This document shows positions 47,674-56,596 of a stretch of DNA of 64,000 nucleotides, one piece after another. The stretch spans positions 4,773 to 68,772 of the forward strand of contig PMTR01000152.1 of NCBI GenBank assembly GCA_003167255.1, read 5' to 3'. The DNA comes from Bryobacterales bacterium. GTDB taxonomy: Bacteria; Acidobacteriota; Terriglobia; Bryobacterales; Bryobacteraceae. The position numbers and the translations under genes were made by a program. Under the pieces are notes generated by a model, which saw nothing but the letters and a program-made list of their open reading frames with translations, had not been told where the DNA came from and did no database searches. Within the stretch, counting starts at the first letter, position 1, and the number at the start of each line of letters is the position of its first letter.

Positions 47674-50136
47674 ATGAGAGCACTCAAGCATGTGGTGCGG
47701 CGGCTGCGGCGGGCGCCGGGGTTCACGGCGATTGCGCTGGTCACATTGGCGCTCGGAATCGGCGCCAATACCGCCATCTTCAGCGTGCTCAATGGGGTGC
47801 TGATCAAGCCGCTGCCGTATCCGCGGAGCCAGCAGTTGGTGGGGGTTTGGCATGTGGCGCCGGGGGTCGCCGGGATCTCGGGGAACCTCAACTGCTCGCC
47901 TCCCATGTACTTCACGTACCGGGAGGAAAGCCGAACCTTGCAAGATTTCGGGTTGTGGTCGCACGACGACGACAGCATCACCGGGATGGGTGAGCCCGAA
48001 CAGGTCCAAGCCTTGGATGTCACCTACGGCATCCTGCAAGCCCTGAACGTGCAACCCGCGGCGGGGCGCTGGTTCACCCAGGCCGACGATACTCCGGGCA
48101 CGCCCGAAACTGTGATTCTGATGTACGGCTATTGGCAGCGGCGCTTCGGCGGAAACGCATTGGCGGTGGGGCGCACCCTCACGGTGGATTCGCGGCCGCG
48201 CACGGTGATCGGCGTGATGCCACGGGATTTCCGGTTTCTGAATGCCAAGGCGGATGTGATTCTGCCGCTGCGGTTCGATCGCAATAAGATGGTCCTCGGG
48301 AATTTCAGCTACCAGGGCATCGCGCGGCTCAAGGCCGGCGTCACTTTGCAGCAGGCGAACGCAGATGTGGCGCGGATGCTGGGGATCTGGCTAAAGGCGT
48401 GGCCGCCGCCGCCCGGATTCAGCCGCATGCTGTTTGAAAATGCGCGGCTCGGTCCCAAGGTGCAGCCGCTGAAGCAGGAAGTGGTGGGCGATATCGGCGG
48501 CACGCTGTGGGTTCTGATGGGCACCATCGGACTGGTGCTGTTGATCGCCTGCGCGAATGTGGCGAATCTGCTGCTGGTGCGCGCCGAAGGCCGGCAGCAG
48601 GAACTGGCGATCCGGGCGGCGCTGGGCGCGGGCTGGGGAAGAATCGCGAAGGAATTGCTGCTGGAGAGCGTGACGCTGGGCGTGTTGGGCGGCGGGCTGG
48701 GCCTGGGGCTGGCATATGCGGCGTTGCGCGGGCTGGTAGCCATGGGGCCGGCAACGCTGCCGCGGCTAAACGAAATCGGCATCGATCCGTTGGTGCTGGC
48801 GTTTACGCTGGCGGTTTCTCTGCTGGCGGGCGTGTTGTTCGGTCTGCTCCCGGTGCTGAAGTACGCCGGACCGCATCTGGCTGGAACCCTGCGGGGCGGT
48901 GGACGCACCATGAGCCACGGCCGGGAACGGCACCGCGCGCGCGACACGCTGGTGGTGTTGCAAGTGGCATTGGCGCTGGTACTGCTGGTGGGCTCCGGCC
49001 TGATGATTCGCACGTTCCAGGCGTTGCGGAACTTCCGGCCCGGGTTTACGCGGCCCGAGGAAGTCCAGATGCTTCGCATTTCCATTCCCCAAGGCGAGGT
49101 GAAGGAACCGGAGCGCGTAATGCGCATGGAGAACGAGATGATCGACCGGCTGGCGGCCATCGCGGGTGTCACCTCGGTTGCGTTTGCCAACGCCGCGCCA
49201 ATGGAAGGGCGCAACCCCGATGATGTGCTCTACGCGGAAGACAAGAACTATGGTGTGGGGCAGATCCCGCCGCTGCGGGAATACCGGTTTACCGCGCCGG
49301 GATTCTTCCAGACCACCGGCACGCCGCTGATGGCGGGGCGCGATTTCACCTGGACCGACCTGTACGAGAAGCGGCACGTGGCGATGGTTTCCGAAAACAT
49401 GGCGCGGGAACTGTGGGGCGCGCCCGGTGCGGCGCTGGGCAAGCGGATCCGGGAGGGCGCCACGGATCCGTGGCGCGAGATTGTGGGCGTGGTGGGCGAC
49501 GTGTACGATGATGGCGCGCAGCAGAAGGCGCCGACATTTTCTTACTGGCCGGCCCTGATGGACATGTTCTGGGGCAACCCGGTGCAGGTGCGTCGCGACG
49601 GTGTGTTCCTGATCCGCACCAGGCGGGCGGCGACGGAGAGTTTCCTGACGGAGGCGCGGCAAGCCATCTGGCGGGTGGACGCGAACTTGCCGATATTCCA
49701 GGTGCGGACACTCAAGGATGTCTACGACAAGTCGATGGCGCGGACTTCCTTTGCGCTGGTGATGCTGGCGATCGCCGGCGCGATGGCGTTGCTGCTGGGG
49801 GTGGTGGGGATTTATGGCGTGATCGCCTACGCGGTCTCGCAGCGGAGGCGCGAGATCGGCATCCGCATCGCGCTGGGCGCGCCGGCGGCGGGACTGCAGC
49901 GCATGTTTGTGCGGCACGGGCTGCTGCTGGCGATAATCGGCGCGGCGCTCGGGCTGGCCGCGGCGGCGGGGTTGACGCGGCTGGTGGAATCGCTGCTGTT
50001 CGGGGTGAAAGCGCTCGATCCGGCGACCTACGCGGCGGTTGCGGTGCTCCTGATCGGAGCCGCGGCGCTGGCCAGCTACCTTCCGGCGCGGCGCGCTACG
50101 GCGGTGGATCCGATGGAGGCGCTACGGATCGAGTAG
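47674..50136 (+). CDS. ABC transporter permease, MacB/FtsX-like (ADOP family type)
   Basis: ORF 820 aa; FTAIALVTLALGIGANTAIFSVLNGVLIKPLPYP; FtsX-like C-terminus AYAVSQRRREIGIRIALGAPAAG. Confidence 0.92.
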   Translation: MRALKHVVRRLRRAPGFTAIALVTLALGIGANTAIFSVLNGVLIKPLPYPRSQQLVGVWHVAPGVAGISGNLNCSPPMYFTYREESRTLQDFGLWSHDDDSITGMGEPEQVQALDVTYGILQALNVQPAAGRWFTQADDTPGTPETVILMYGYWQRRFGGNALAVGRTLTVDSRPRTVIGVMPRDFRFLNAKADVILPLRFDRNKMVLGNFSYQGIARLKAGVTLQQANADVARMLGIWLKAWPPPPGFSRMLFENARLGPKVQPLKQEVVGDIGGTLWVLMGTIGLVLLIACANVANLLLVRAEGRQQELAIRAALGAGWGRIAKELLLESVTLGVLGGGLGLGLAYAALRGLVAMGPATLPRLNEIGIDPLVLAFTLAVSLLAGVLFGLLPVLKYAGPHLAGTLRGGGRTMSHGRERHRARDTLVVLQVALALVLLVGSGLMIRTFQALRNFRPGFTRPEEVQMLRISIPQGEVKEPERVMRMENEMIDRLAAIAGVTSVAFANAAPMEGRNPDDVLYAEDKNYGVGQIPPLREYRFTAPGFFQTTGTPLMAGRDFTWTDLYEKRHVAMVSENMARELWGAPGAALGKRIREGATDPWREIVGVVGDVYDDGAQQKAPTFSYWPALMDMFWGNPVQVRRDGVFLIRTRRAATESFLTEARQAIWRVDANLPIFQVRTLKDVYDKSMARTSFALVMLAIAGAMALLLGVVGIYGVIAYAVSQRRREIGIRIALGAPAAGLQRMFVRHGLLLAIIGAALGLAAAAGLTRLVESLLFGVKALDPATYAAVAVLLIGAAALASYLPARRATAVDPMEALRIE

Positions 50137-50196
50137 GGGGGACGGGGAGTGGGCGGTCCGAAATGCGGAGACTCCGGATGCACTACAATGTAGTGC

Positions 50197-50478
50197 ATGG
50201 CGAGTGAAGTGTATAGCTGGCGCGTCTCGACCGAACTCAAGTCGGACTTGGAACGGGAAGCGCGTTTGCGCAAGACGTCGGTCTCGGCGGTGCTGACTCT
50301 GGCGGTTCGGGAGTGGCTGAAGAAAAGCGCCATGAGCGTTGAGGAAGATGCGCAGCAGCAGGCACTGCACGAAGCGGCATCGAAATGCCTGGGGGCCATC
50401 GCTGGCCGCGACCCGCACCGTGCGGAGAATGCGAGCCGACTAGTCCGGGAGCGATTGCGACGGCGCCATGCGCGGTAA
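50197..50478 (+). CDS. Ribbon-helix-helix-type antitoxin-like protein
   Basis: ORF 93 aa; YSWRVSTELKSDLEREARLRKTSVSAVLTLAVREWL; overlaps PIN gene. Confidence 0.7.
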   Translation: MASEVYSWRVSTELKSDLEREARLRKTSVSAVLTLAVREWLKKSAMSVEEDAQQQALHEAASKCLGAIAGRDPHRAENASRLVRERLRRRHAR

Positions 50479-50893
50479 CGCCCTCATCGATACGGGCGCA
50501 ATTCTCGCTCTGTTGGACAGAAGGGACAGGTGGCACGCGCTCTGCGCCGACGCGTTCCGCCAACTCCGTCTTCCGTTGGTGACGTCCGAGGCGGTGCTGA
50601 CAGAGTTGTTTCACCTGGTCGGCGATAGCCGCGTGGAGATGGAGGCGGCCTGGACGTTCGTCCGCACCGGTGCGATTGTGATGGCCCCGATCGACGATTT
50701 GGAACTACGGTCTGTGCATACCTTGATGTCGCGCTATTGGGATCGCCCGATGGATTTCGCCGATGCCACGCTGGTTTACCTGGCGAAGCGGGAATCTCTG
50801 CCGACAATTCTTACCGTGGACCACGCGGATTTCGAAACCTACCGGATTGAGGGCAGGCGGCGGTTCCGGATACTGCCGGCCAAGCGGCCATAG
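50468..50893 (+). CDS. PIN-domain toxin-like protein
   Basis: ORF 141 aa; ALIDTGAILALLDRRDRWH, MDFADATLVYLAKRESLPTILTVDHADFETYRI. Confidence 0.85.
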   Translation: MRGNALIDTGAILALLDRRDRWHALCADAFRQLRLPLVTSEAVLTELFHLVGDSRVEMEAAWTFVRTGAIVMAPIDDLELRSVHTLMSRYWDRPMDFADATLVYLAKRESLPTILTVDHADFETYRIEGRRRFRILPAKRP

Positions 50894-51093
50894 GGCGGGA
50901 TCGCTAAATGAAACGAGTGCGGGGGTGACGGCGAAAATGCGTCTGTCCCCATTCGCTTGTCCCCATTCGCTCCATTCGCTCCATTCGCTCCCATTCGCTC
51001 GTAGGGCAGCGCCTCTCAAAGTGACGAGTAAGACGGCCGGTGGCGAAAATGTGTCCGTCCCCATTCCGTCCGTCCCCATTCCGTCCCGCGCGG

Positions 51094-51184
51094 GGCGGGT
51101 TGGTAACCCGCCTGCCGGCGTCTGCCAATGGCCGCCCAGCGCCGGTTGCCAACCGGCCCGCAGGATATCATCCTGCCCCACCAC
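51094..51184. repeat. Modular hairpin repeat cluster (GGCGGGTTGGTAACCCGCC, GCCGGTTGCCAACCGGC, GCAGGATATCATCCTGC)
   Basis: Palindromes read directly. Confidence 0.85.
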
Positions 51185-51244
51185 GGAGCGAGCGGGGACA
51201 GACTGGGACCTGTTTAGTAGTTACGCGGTTGCTCGACCAAGGCG

Positions 51245-54200
51245 TTACCTATCCGCCAGCTTTCTCCCCGCTCCCAAATTGTCGAAATTCAGGATAGCGT
51301 TGAAGACCAGGAAATAGCTCCCCTTCGTTTCGGCGCGCCAGAAGGGGTTGTTCGAGAATAACACCACGTGGCCCTGGCCTAACGGCGAGTCGATGACGGC
51401 GGCGTGCTGGGCTAACTCGGAGCCGTTGTCTAACAGGCCGGAGACCAATAACTCATTGGCGTTTGAATAGCGCAGGATCACTCTCGGGCGCTGGGCGGGC
51501 GGGATCACGGTGATCGGGTTGCGAAATTGCTCGTCGGTGAGCGGCGTCGCCTGCCAGATCTCGGCGTGGGGTTCGTCGGGGATGTCGACTTGTGGGCGGC
51601 CTTGGGGGATGTCGGGGTCGTCGGCGGTGCCGCGGCCGGTGGGGCGTTCGCGATCGGTGAGGGCGCCGCGGCCGCCGCCGCCGCCACCGGCCAGGTTCGA
51701 GACGGAAAAGAGCGGGGGATTCGAGGCGAAGATGGCCAGGTTGTCGCTATAGCCATAGGCGATGGGGCTGGTGGCGTCCACCATCTTGGAGCGTAGCGCG
51801 GAGCCGGTGACTTTGAGGCGCTGGGCGGCGGAGATAGAGACGCCGGGCGTGAGTCCGAAGGTGACGGCGAAATTTGTGGTGTCATTGGCGGTGATGAGGA
51901 GGCCACCCTGGCGGACAAACTCCTGCAAGCGGTCGAGGCCCGTCCAGCCGAGGCCGGGACGCATGTCGTCGGTTTCGTCGGTGTGGGCGAGGTTGGGGGT
52001 CTCGGGGGTGACTTTCCAGGGCAGCGGGTTGCCGTACATCGGGCGGCCGTTGACGATGGTCTGGGGGTTGCCGCCCGCGCCGGGGCCGAAGACGATGACG
52101 TCGTACCGGGAGCGAAGGTCGGCGATTTTGGAGATGGCCTGGGTGCTGATGTAGCTGTAGGGGATTTGCAGGCGGTCGAACTCCAGGCGCCACCAGCCTT
52201 CGGCCTGGGTGTTGAGCCAGGTGTGCATGATGGCGATGCGCGCGGCGCGCAGCGGGTGAGTTTTGACGGTGGGCGCGACGGCCACGGCATAAGCCTGGAC
52301 ACCAAGCTCGGTAAGGGCGGCGGAAAGGGCGGCATTCGGGATGTTGCGAACGACGAAAGAGCCGCGGTTGAACTTGTGGCCGCCGGCTTCAAAGGGCTCT
52401 TCGGCGGCGTCGAAGGAAGCCTCGGGGAAGTGGTAACGTAGCGTCATCAGGGCGCTGTCGGTGTTGTGATTGATGAGGTAAACATCGCCGGTGCCTTCGA
52501 TTCCGCCGGGCGAGCGCACGGCGCCAGAGACGCGGGTCATGGCGGCATCCAGCACTTTCACGTCGGCCACGCGCGCGACCTGCACGTTGCCGAGCTCGCC
52601 GAAGGTCCAACCGGTATCGTCATAGATGCTCTTCTGCGGATCGTTGGCGGCCCAATATTGATAATCGAGCAGAGTATCGGCGATGCGGCTATAGGGCTGG
52701 TCCATGCGCAGGACGTAGGTGCCGGCGGGGAAGGTGCGGGCGACGGGTTTGGGTTTCTCTTCGGGCTTGGGTGTTTCGCCATCGGTGGGGGGTTCGGTGC
52801 TAGTGCCAGCGCGGCCGGCGCGCGCCTTCTTGCCGGGCATCATGACGGTAAAGGGGGCGCTGGCGCGAGAGATTTCGCAGCCTTGATCCTGCAGCATGCG
52901 GAGGAGGTCGGCCTGGGCGCCTGGACGCGGATCGTCGGCGGGGAAGGCGTAGGCCGCGGGGCCTTCGGTGTGGGGCTTCTCAATGGAGCGCCTGGCCTTG
53001 AGATAGAAGTTGTGGAGGAAGAGCTTGTTGTTGGCGGCGAAAAAGGCCAGCGCGGTCATGACGCCGGTCTCTTCATAATTATTATTGTTGCGCTGGGACC
53101 ACTTGGCTTTGGGCAGCGGCGGATTCTGTTTGTACCAGGTGCGGGCGTACTCGTTGGGACGGAGGGTGCGCTCCTCGGTATCTGCGCCGCCGTTGCCGAA
53201 GGTTTCGTAGAGGCGGCTGATGCCGTTGTGCATGGCGGCGATGAACATGAGGTAGCTGGGGGACCAGGTGTCGAAGGTGCCGTGGGTGAAGACGCCGGGC
53301 ATGCCGAATTTGGTCATTTCGGAGACGTTGTTCCAGCCCATCATTTGCCACTCGTCGGCGAGCATGGGGTCGATCCAGGCGTTGTAAGGGCCGTCGCCGA
53401 CGGTGTTGTCGTAAAGGTAGGGGACGGATTCGTGGAGGTCGTGGAGCACCTGCGCCTTCCATCCGGTGAAGGTGTTGAGTACGTTGCGTGTGAGCTGCAA
53501 GGTGAGACCCATGGAGTCGCGGTTGTTGTCGTGGGCGACGTAGTGGCCCCAGTAGATAAGGTTGGGCCATTGCTTGCCGGGGTTGGCGAGGTGCCACTTG
53601 TAGATGTCGACCATGCGGTCGCGGCCGTCCACTTCAACGATGGGAGTGATGAGGGTGATAACGTTTTCGCGGATGAATTTGACGTAGGCGCTCTCATCGA
53701 CGGCGAGGCGGTAGGCCAGCTCCATGAGAGCGGTGGGCGCGCCGGTTTCGGTGGAGTGGATGGTGCCGGTGATGTAGTAAATGGGCGTGGATGCGGCGAC
53801 GAGCTTGTCGGCTTCGGCGTCGTTGAAGGCGATGGTGCGGGGATCGGCGAGTTTGGCGAGGCGGTCGCGGTTCTGGTCGAGCTGGGCGATCAACTTTTCG
53901 GAGGCGACCGCCACGGCGATCATCTCGCGGCCTTCTTCGCTCTTGCCGATGGTGAAAACTTTGACGCGCGGGCTCGCGGCCTGGAGCATGCGCATGTAGC
54001 GATAGACTTCCGCCGAATAGGGCAGAATGCCGGGGGCTCCGGCGATGTCACCGAGGACGGCCTTGGGAGTGGGGACGGTTTTCGAGGCCGGCAGGTAATC
54101 GGTGAGGGGCGAGTTGAAGAAGGGCTCGGTGGTGTACTCGCGGATTTTCTTGGTGTATTCCTCGTCGACGGGCTGGGCGGCGTCGCGGCCGGGCTTGACG

Positions 54201-54274
54201 GGGACAGTGGCGCTGGGCTGCGCGAACAGAGGAATCGCGAGGAGGGCCGGAACGAGGCGCCAGAAAGTTTTCAT
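51245..54274 (-). CDS. M14-family zinc carboxypeptidase-like protein
   Basis: Start MKTFWRLVPALLAIPLFAQ within the supplied ORF; TIGKSEEGREMIAVAVAS and GTIHSTETGAPTALMELAYRL. Confidence 0.85.
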   Translation of the reverse strand: MKTFWRLVPALLAIPLFAQPSATVPVKPGRDAAQPVDEEYTKKIREYTTEPFFNSPLTDYLPASKTVPTPKAVLGDIAGAPGILPYSAEVYRYMRMLQAASPRVKVFTIGKSEEGREMIAVAVASEKLIAQLDQNRDRLAKLADPRTIAFNDAEADKLVAASTPIYYITGTIHSTETGAPTALMELAYRLAVDESAYVKFIRENVITLITPIVEVDGRDRMVDIYKWHLANPGKQWPNLIYWGHYVAHDNNRDSMGLTLQLTRNVLNTFTGWKAQVLHDLHESVPYLYDNTVGDGPYNAWIDPMLADEWQMMGWNNVSEMTKFGMPGVFTHGTFDTWSPSYLMFIAAMHNGISRLYETFGNGGADTEERTLRPNEYARTWYKQNPPLPKAKWSQRNNNNYEETGVMTALAFFAANNKLFLHNFYLKARRSIEKPHTEGPAAYAFPADDPRPGAQADLLRMLQDQGCEISRASAPFTVMMPGKKARAGRAGTSTEPPTDGETPKPEEKPKPVARTFPAGTYVLRMDQPYSRIADTLLDYQYWAANDPQKSIYDDTGWTFGELGNVQVARVADVKVLDAAMTRVSGAVRSPGGIEGTGDVYLINHNTDSALMTLRYHFPEASFDAAEEPFEAGGHKFNRGSFVVRNIPNAALSAALTELGVQAYAVAVAPTVKTHPLRAARIAIMHTWLNTQAEGWWRLEFDRLQIPYSYISTQAISKIADLRSRYDVIVFGPGAGGNPQTIVNGRPMYGNPLPWKVTPETPNLAHTDETDDMRPGLGWTGLDRLQEFVRQGGLLITANDTTNFAVTFGLTPGVSISAAQRLKVTGSALRSKMVDATSPIAYGYSDNLAIFASNPPLFSVSNLAGGGGGGRGALTDRERPTGRGTADDPDIPQGRPQVDIPDEPHAEIWQATPLTDEQFRNPITVIPPAQRPRVILRYSNANELLVSGLLDNGSELAQHAAVIDSPLGQGHVVLFSNNPFWRAETKGSYFLVFNAILNFDNLGAGRKLADR

Positions 54275-54358
54275 GGAGAGCAATATACCGCATGGCGAGG
54301 GGCAGCGCTTTCTTTCGCCCTGCCTTCGTGGCGGCTGGGACTGCGGGACGGCGACGGA

Positions 54359-54445
54359 GTGGGGCGGCCAATTCTGGCCGCAGCCGCCTTTCAGGCGGCT
54401 GGACCCGCTGGAAAGCGGGCCCGCGGGCTGTATAGCCCGCCCCAC
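54359..54445. repeat. Multi-hairpin repeat GTGGGGCGG...CCGCCCCAC
   Basis: Stem-loops GGCC-AATTCT-GGCC, GCCGCCT-TTC-AGGCGGC, CCCGCT-GGAA-AGCGGG, GCGGGCT-GTAT-AGCCCGC. Confidence 0.88.
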
Positions 54446-54474
54446 GAACGATACAGGAGCTAGAATCAGAACTT

Positions 54475-56487
54475 ATGATCCGAATGAGTCTGCTTTTCCT
54501 TGTGCCTGCCCTGGCGCTGGCACAGCGTCCGGCCGCGTCGACGGTTACGGGCGTCGATAAAGCGTCGATGAATACGAGCGTGGACCCGTGCGTCGACTTT
54601 CATCAATATGCCTGCGGAAACTGGATAGCGAGTCATCCGCTGCCGGCGGACCGCGCGCGCTACGGGCGGTTCGCCGAGCTGGCCGACCGCAATGAGCGAG
54701 TGGAACTGGACATTCTGCAGGGAGCAGCGGCGAGCACGGCGAAGCGTTCGGACATCGACCAGAAGATCGGGAATTTCTATGCGAGCTGCATGGACACGGC
54801 GACGATTAACAAGAAAGGAATCGAGCCGATCAAGGCGGAGCTGGAGCGGATTGCGGGACTGACCGACATGCCTGGGATTGTGGCGGAAGTGGCGCGGCTG
54901 CACCGCATGGGCGTGCCGGTGGTTTTTGGGTTTGGCGCCGGGCCGGACCCGAAAGACTCCAACAAGACCATCGCCGGGCTGCGCCAGGGAGGCCTCGCGC
55001 TGCCGGACCGCGACTACTATCTGAAGCAGGACGCGAAGAGCGTGGAGATCCGGCAGCACTACGTGCAGCACGTGCAGAACATGTTCAAGCTGGCAGGCGA
55101 CACGGAACAGGCGGCCGCGCTGAAAGCCACCATGGTGATGGATTTCGAAATGGTGCTGGCGAAGGACGCGCTGGACCGCGTGTCGATGCGCGATCCCAAC
55201 AAGACGTACCACATGCTGACGCGCAAGGAGCTGGCGGCACTGGCGCCGAACTTCGATTGGGAAGCTTATTTCAAGGGTGTGGGCGCGCCGGCTTTCGATT
55301 CGCTCAACGTGGCGTACCCGGAAGGCGCGAAACAGTTGTCGGCGGATTTGCCGTCGCAATCGATCGATGCGTGGAAGGCTTACTTCTCCTATCATGTGTT
55401 GCGCGCGACGGCGTCGGAGATGGCGGAAAGCTTTGAGAACGAGTTCTTCAATTTCTGGCAGGGGTATCTGGCGGGGGTGAAGGAACAGCGGCCGCGTAAC
55501 ATCCGCTGCGTGGCGGCGACGGACCGCGCGCTGGGCGATCTGCTGGGGCAGAAGTACGTGCAACTGGCGTTCAGCGGGGACGCCAAGGCGCAGATCACGA
55601 AGCTGGTGGAGGGCCTGGAGAAATCGATGGGCGACGATATCGCCCACCTGTCGTGGATGACGGACGAGACCAAGGCCGCGGCCGAGAAGAAGCTCAAGGC
55701 GATCACCAACAACGTGGGGTATCCGAAGAAGTGGCGGGACTACAGCAAGGTGACGGTGGCACCAAACGATTATCGGGGCAACGCGGAGCGCGTGTCGGAA
55801 GCGATGTACGACCAGCGGATCGAGAAGATCGGGAAGGCCACGGACAAGACGGAATGGGGCATGACGACGCCGACGGTGAACGCCTTCTACAACCCGCAGA
55901 ACAACAGCATCAATTTCCCGGCGGGCATTCTGCAACTGCCGTTCTTCGATCCGAAGCGCGATATGGCAGTGAACTACGGCGGAGTGGGAAGCGTGATTGG
56001 GCACGAGATGACGCACGGGTTCGACGACCAGGGCCGCAAGTTCGACGGGGACGGAAACCTGCGCGACTGGTGGACGGCCAAAGACGGCGAAGAGTTCGAA
56101 AAACGAGTTACCTGCGTAGCGAACGAGTATTCCGGGTTCACGTCGGTGGATGATGTGAAGCTGAACGGGCGGCTGACGCTGGGCGAGAACACGGCGGATA
56201 ACGGCGGGTTGCGCGTGGCTTACATGGCGCTGCAAGATGCGCTGAAGGGAAAGTCGGAGAAGATCGACGGCTTCACGCCGGAGCAGCGGCTATTCCTGGG
56301 ATTTGCGCAGGTGTGGTGCGAGAACATGTCGCCGCAGGAACTGCGCCAGCGGGCGATGACGGATCCGCACTCGCCAGGGCGGCAGCGGGTGAACGGCACG
56401 GTGCAGAACATGCCGGAGTTCCAGAAGGCATTTTCGTGCAAGCCGGATGCGCCGATGGTGAGCCAGAACGCTTGCCACGTTTGGTAG
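54475..56487 (+). CDS. M13-family metallopeptidase (neprilysin-like)
   Basis: ORF 670 aa; VIGHEMTHGFDDQGRKFDGDG, GENTADNGGLRVAY. Confidence 0.95.
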   Translation: MIRMSLLFLVPALALAQRPAASTVTGVDKASMNTSVDPCVDFHQYACGNWIASHPLPADRARYGRFAELADRNERVELDILQGAAASTAKRSDIDQKIGNFYASCMDTATINKKGIEPIKAELERIAGLTDMPGIVAEVARLHRMGVPVVFGFGAGPDPKDSNKTIAGLRQGGLALPDRDYYLKQDAKSVEIRQHYVQHVQNMFKLAGDTEQAAALKATMVMDFEMVLAKDALDRVSMRDPNKTYHMLTRKELAALAPNFDWEAYFKGVGAPAFDSLNVAYPEGAKQLSADLPSQSIDAWKAYFSYHVLRATASEMAESFENEFFNFWQGYLAGVKEQRPRNIRCVAATDRALGDLLGQKYVQLAFSGDAKAQITKLVEGLEKSMGDDIAHLSWMTDETKAAAEKKLKAITNNVGYPKKWRDYSKVTVAPNDYRGNAERVSEAMYDQRIEKIGKATDKTEWGMTTPTVNAFYNPQNNSINFPAGILQLPFFDPKRDMAVNYGGVGSVIGHEMTHGFDDQGRKFDGDGNLRDWWTAKDGEEFEKRVTCVANEYSGFTSVDDVKLNGRLTLGENTADNGGLRVAYMALQDALKGKSEKIDGFTPEQRLFLGFAQVWCENMSPQELRQRAMTDPHSPGRQRVNGTVQNMPEFQKAFSCKPDAPMVSQNACHVW

Positions 56488-56493
56488 ACCAAG

Positions 56494-56569
56494 GTGGGGC
56501 AGGCGCTTTCGCCTGCCAACCGCGGGCTGAACAAGATATGGGGTTGGCAGGCGAAAGCGCCTGCCCCAC
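56494..56569. terminator. 28-bp perfect inverted repeat between convergent genes; candidate bidirectional terminator or hairpin repeat
   Basis: GTGGGGCAGGCGCTTTCGCCTGCCAACC (56494-56521) / GGTTGGCAGGCGAAAGCGCCTGCCCCAC (56542-56569). Confidence 0.6.
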
Positions 56570-56596
56570 ACGTGGCGGGATGATCGCCGCGGTACA

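Noticed and set aside
52466-54463. 665-aa plus-strand ORF
   Set aside because: Antisense to the M14 carboxypeptidase gene
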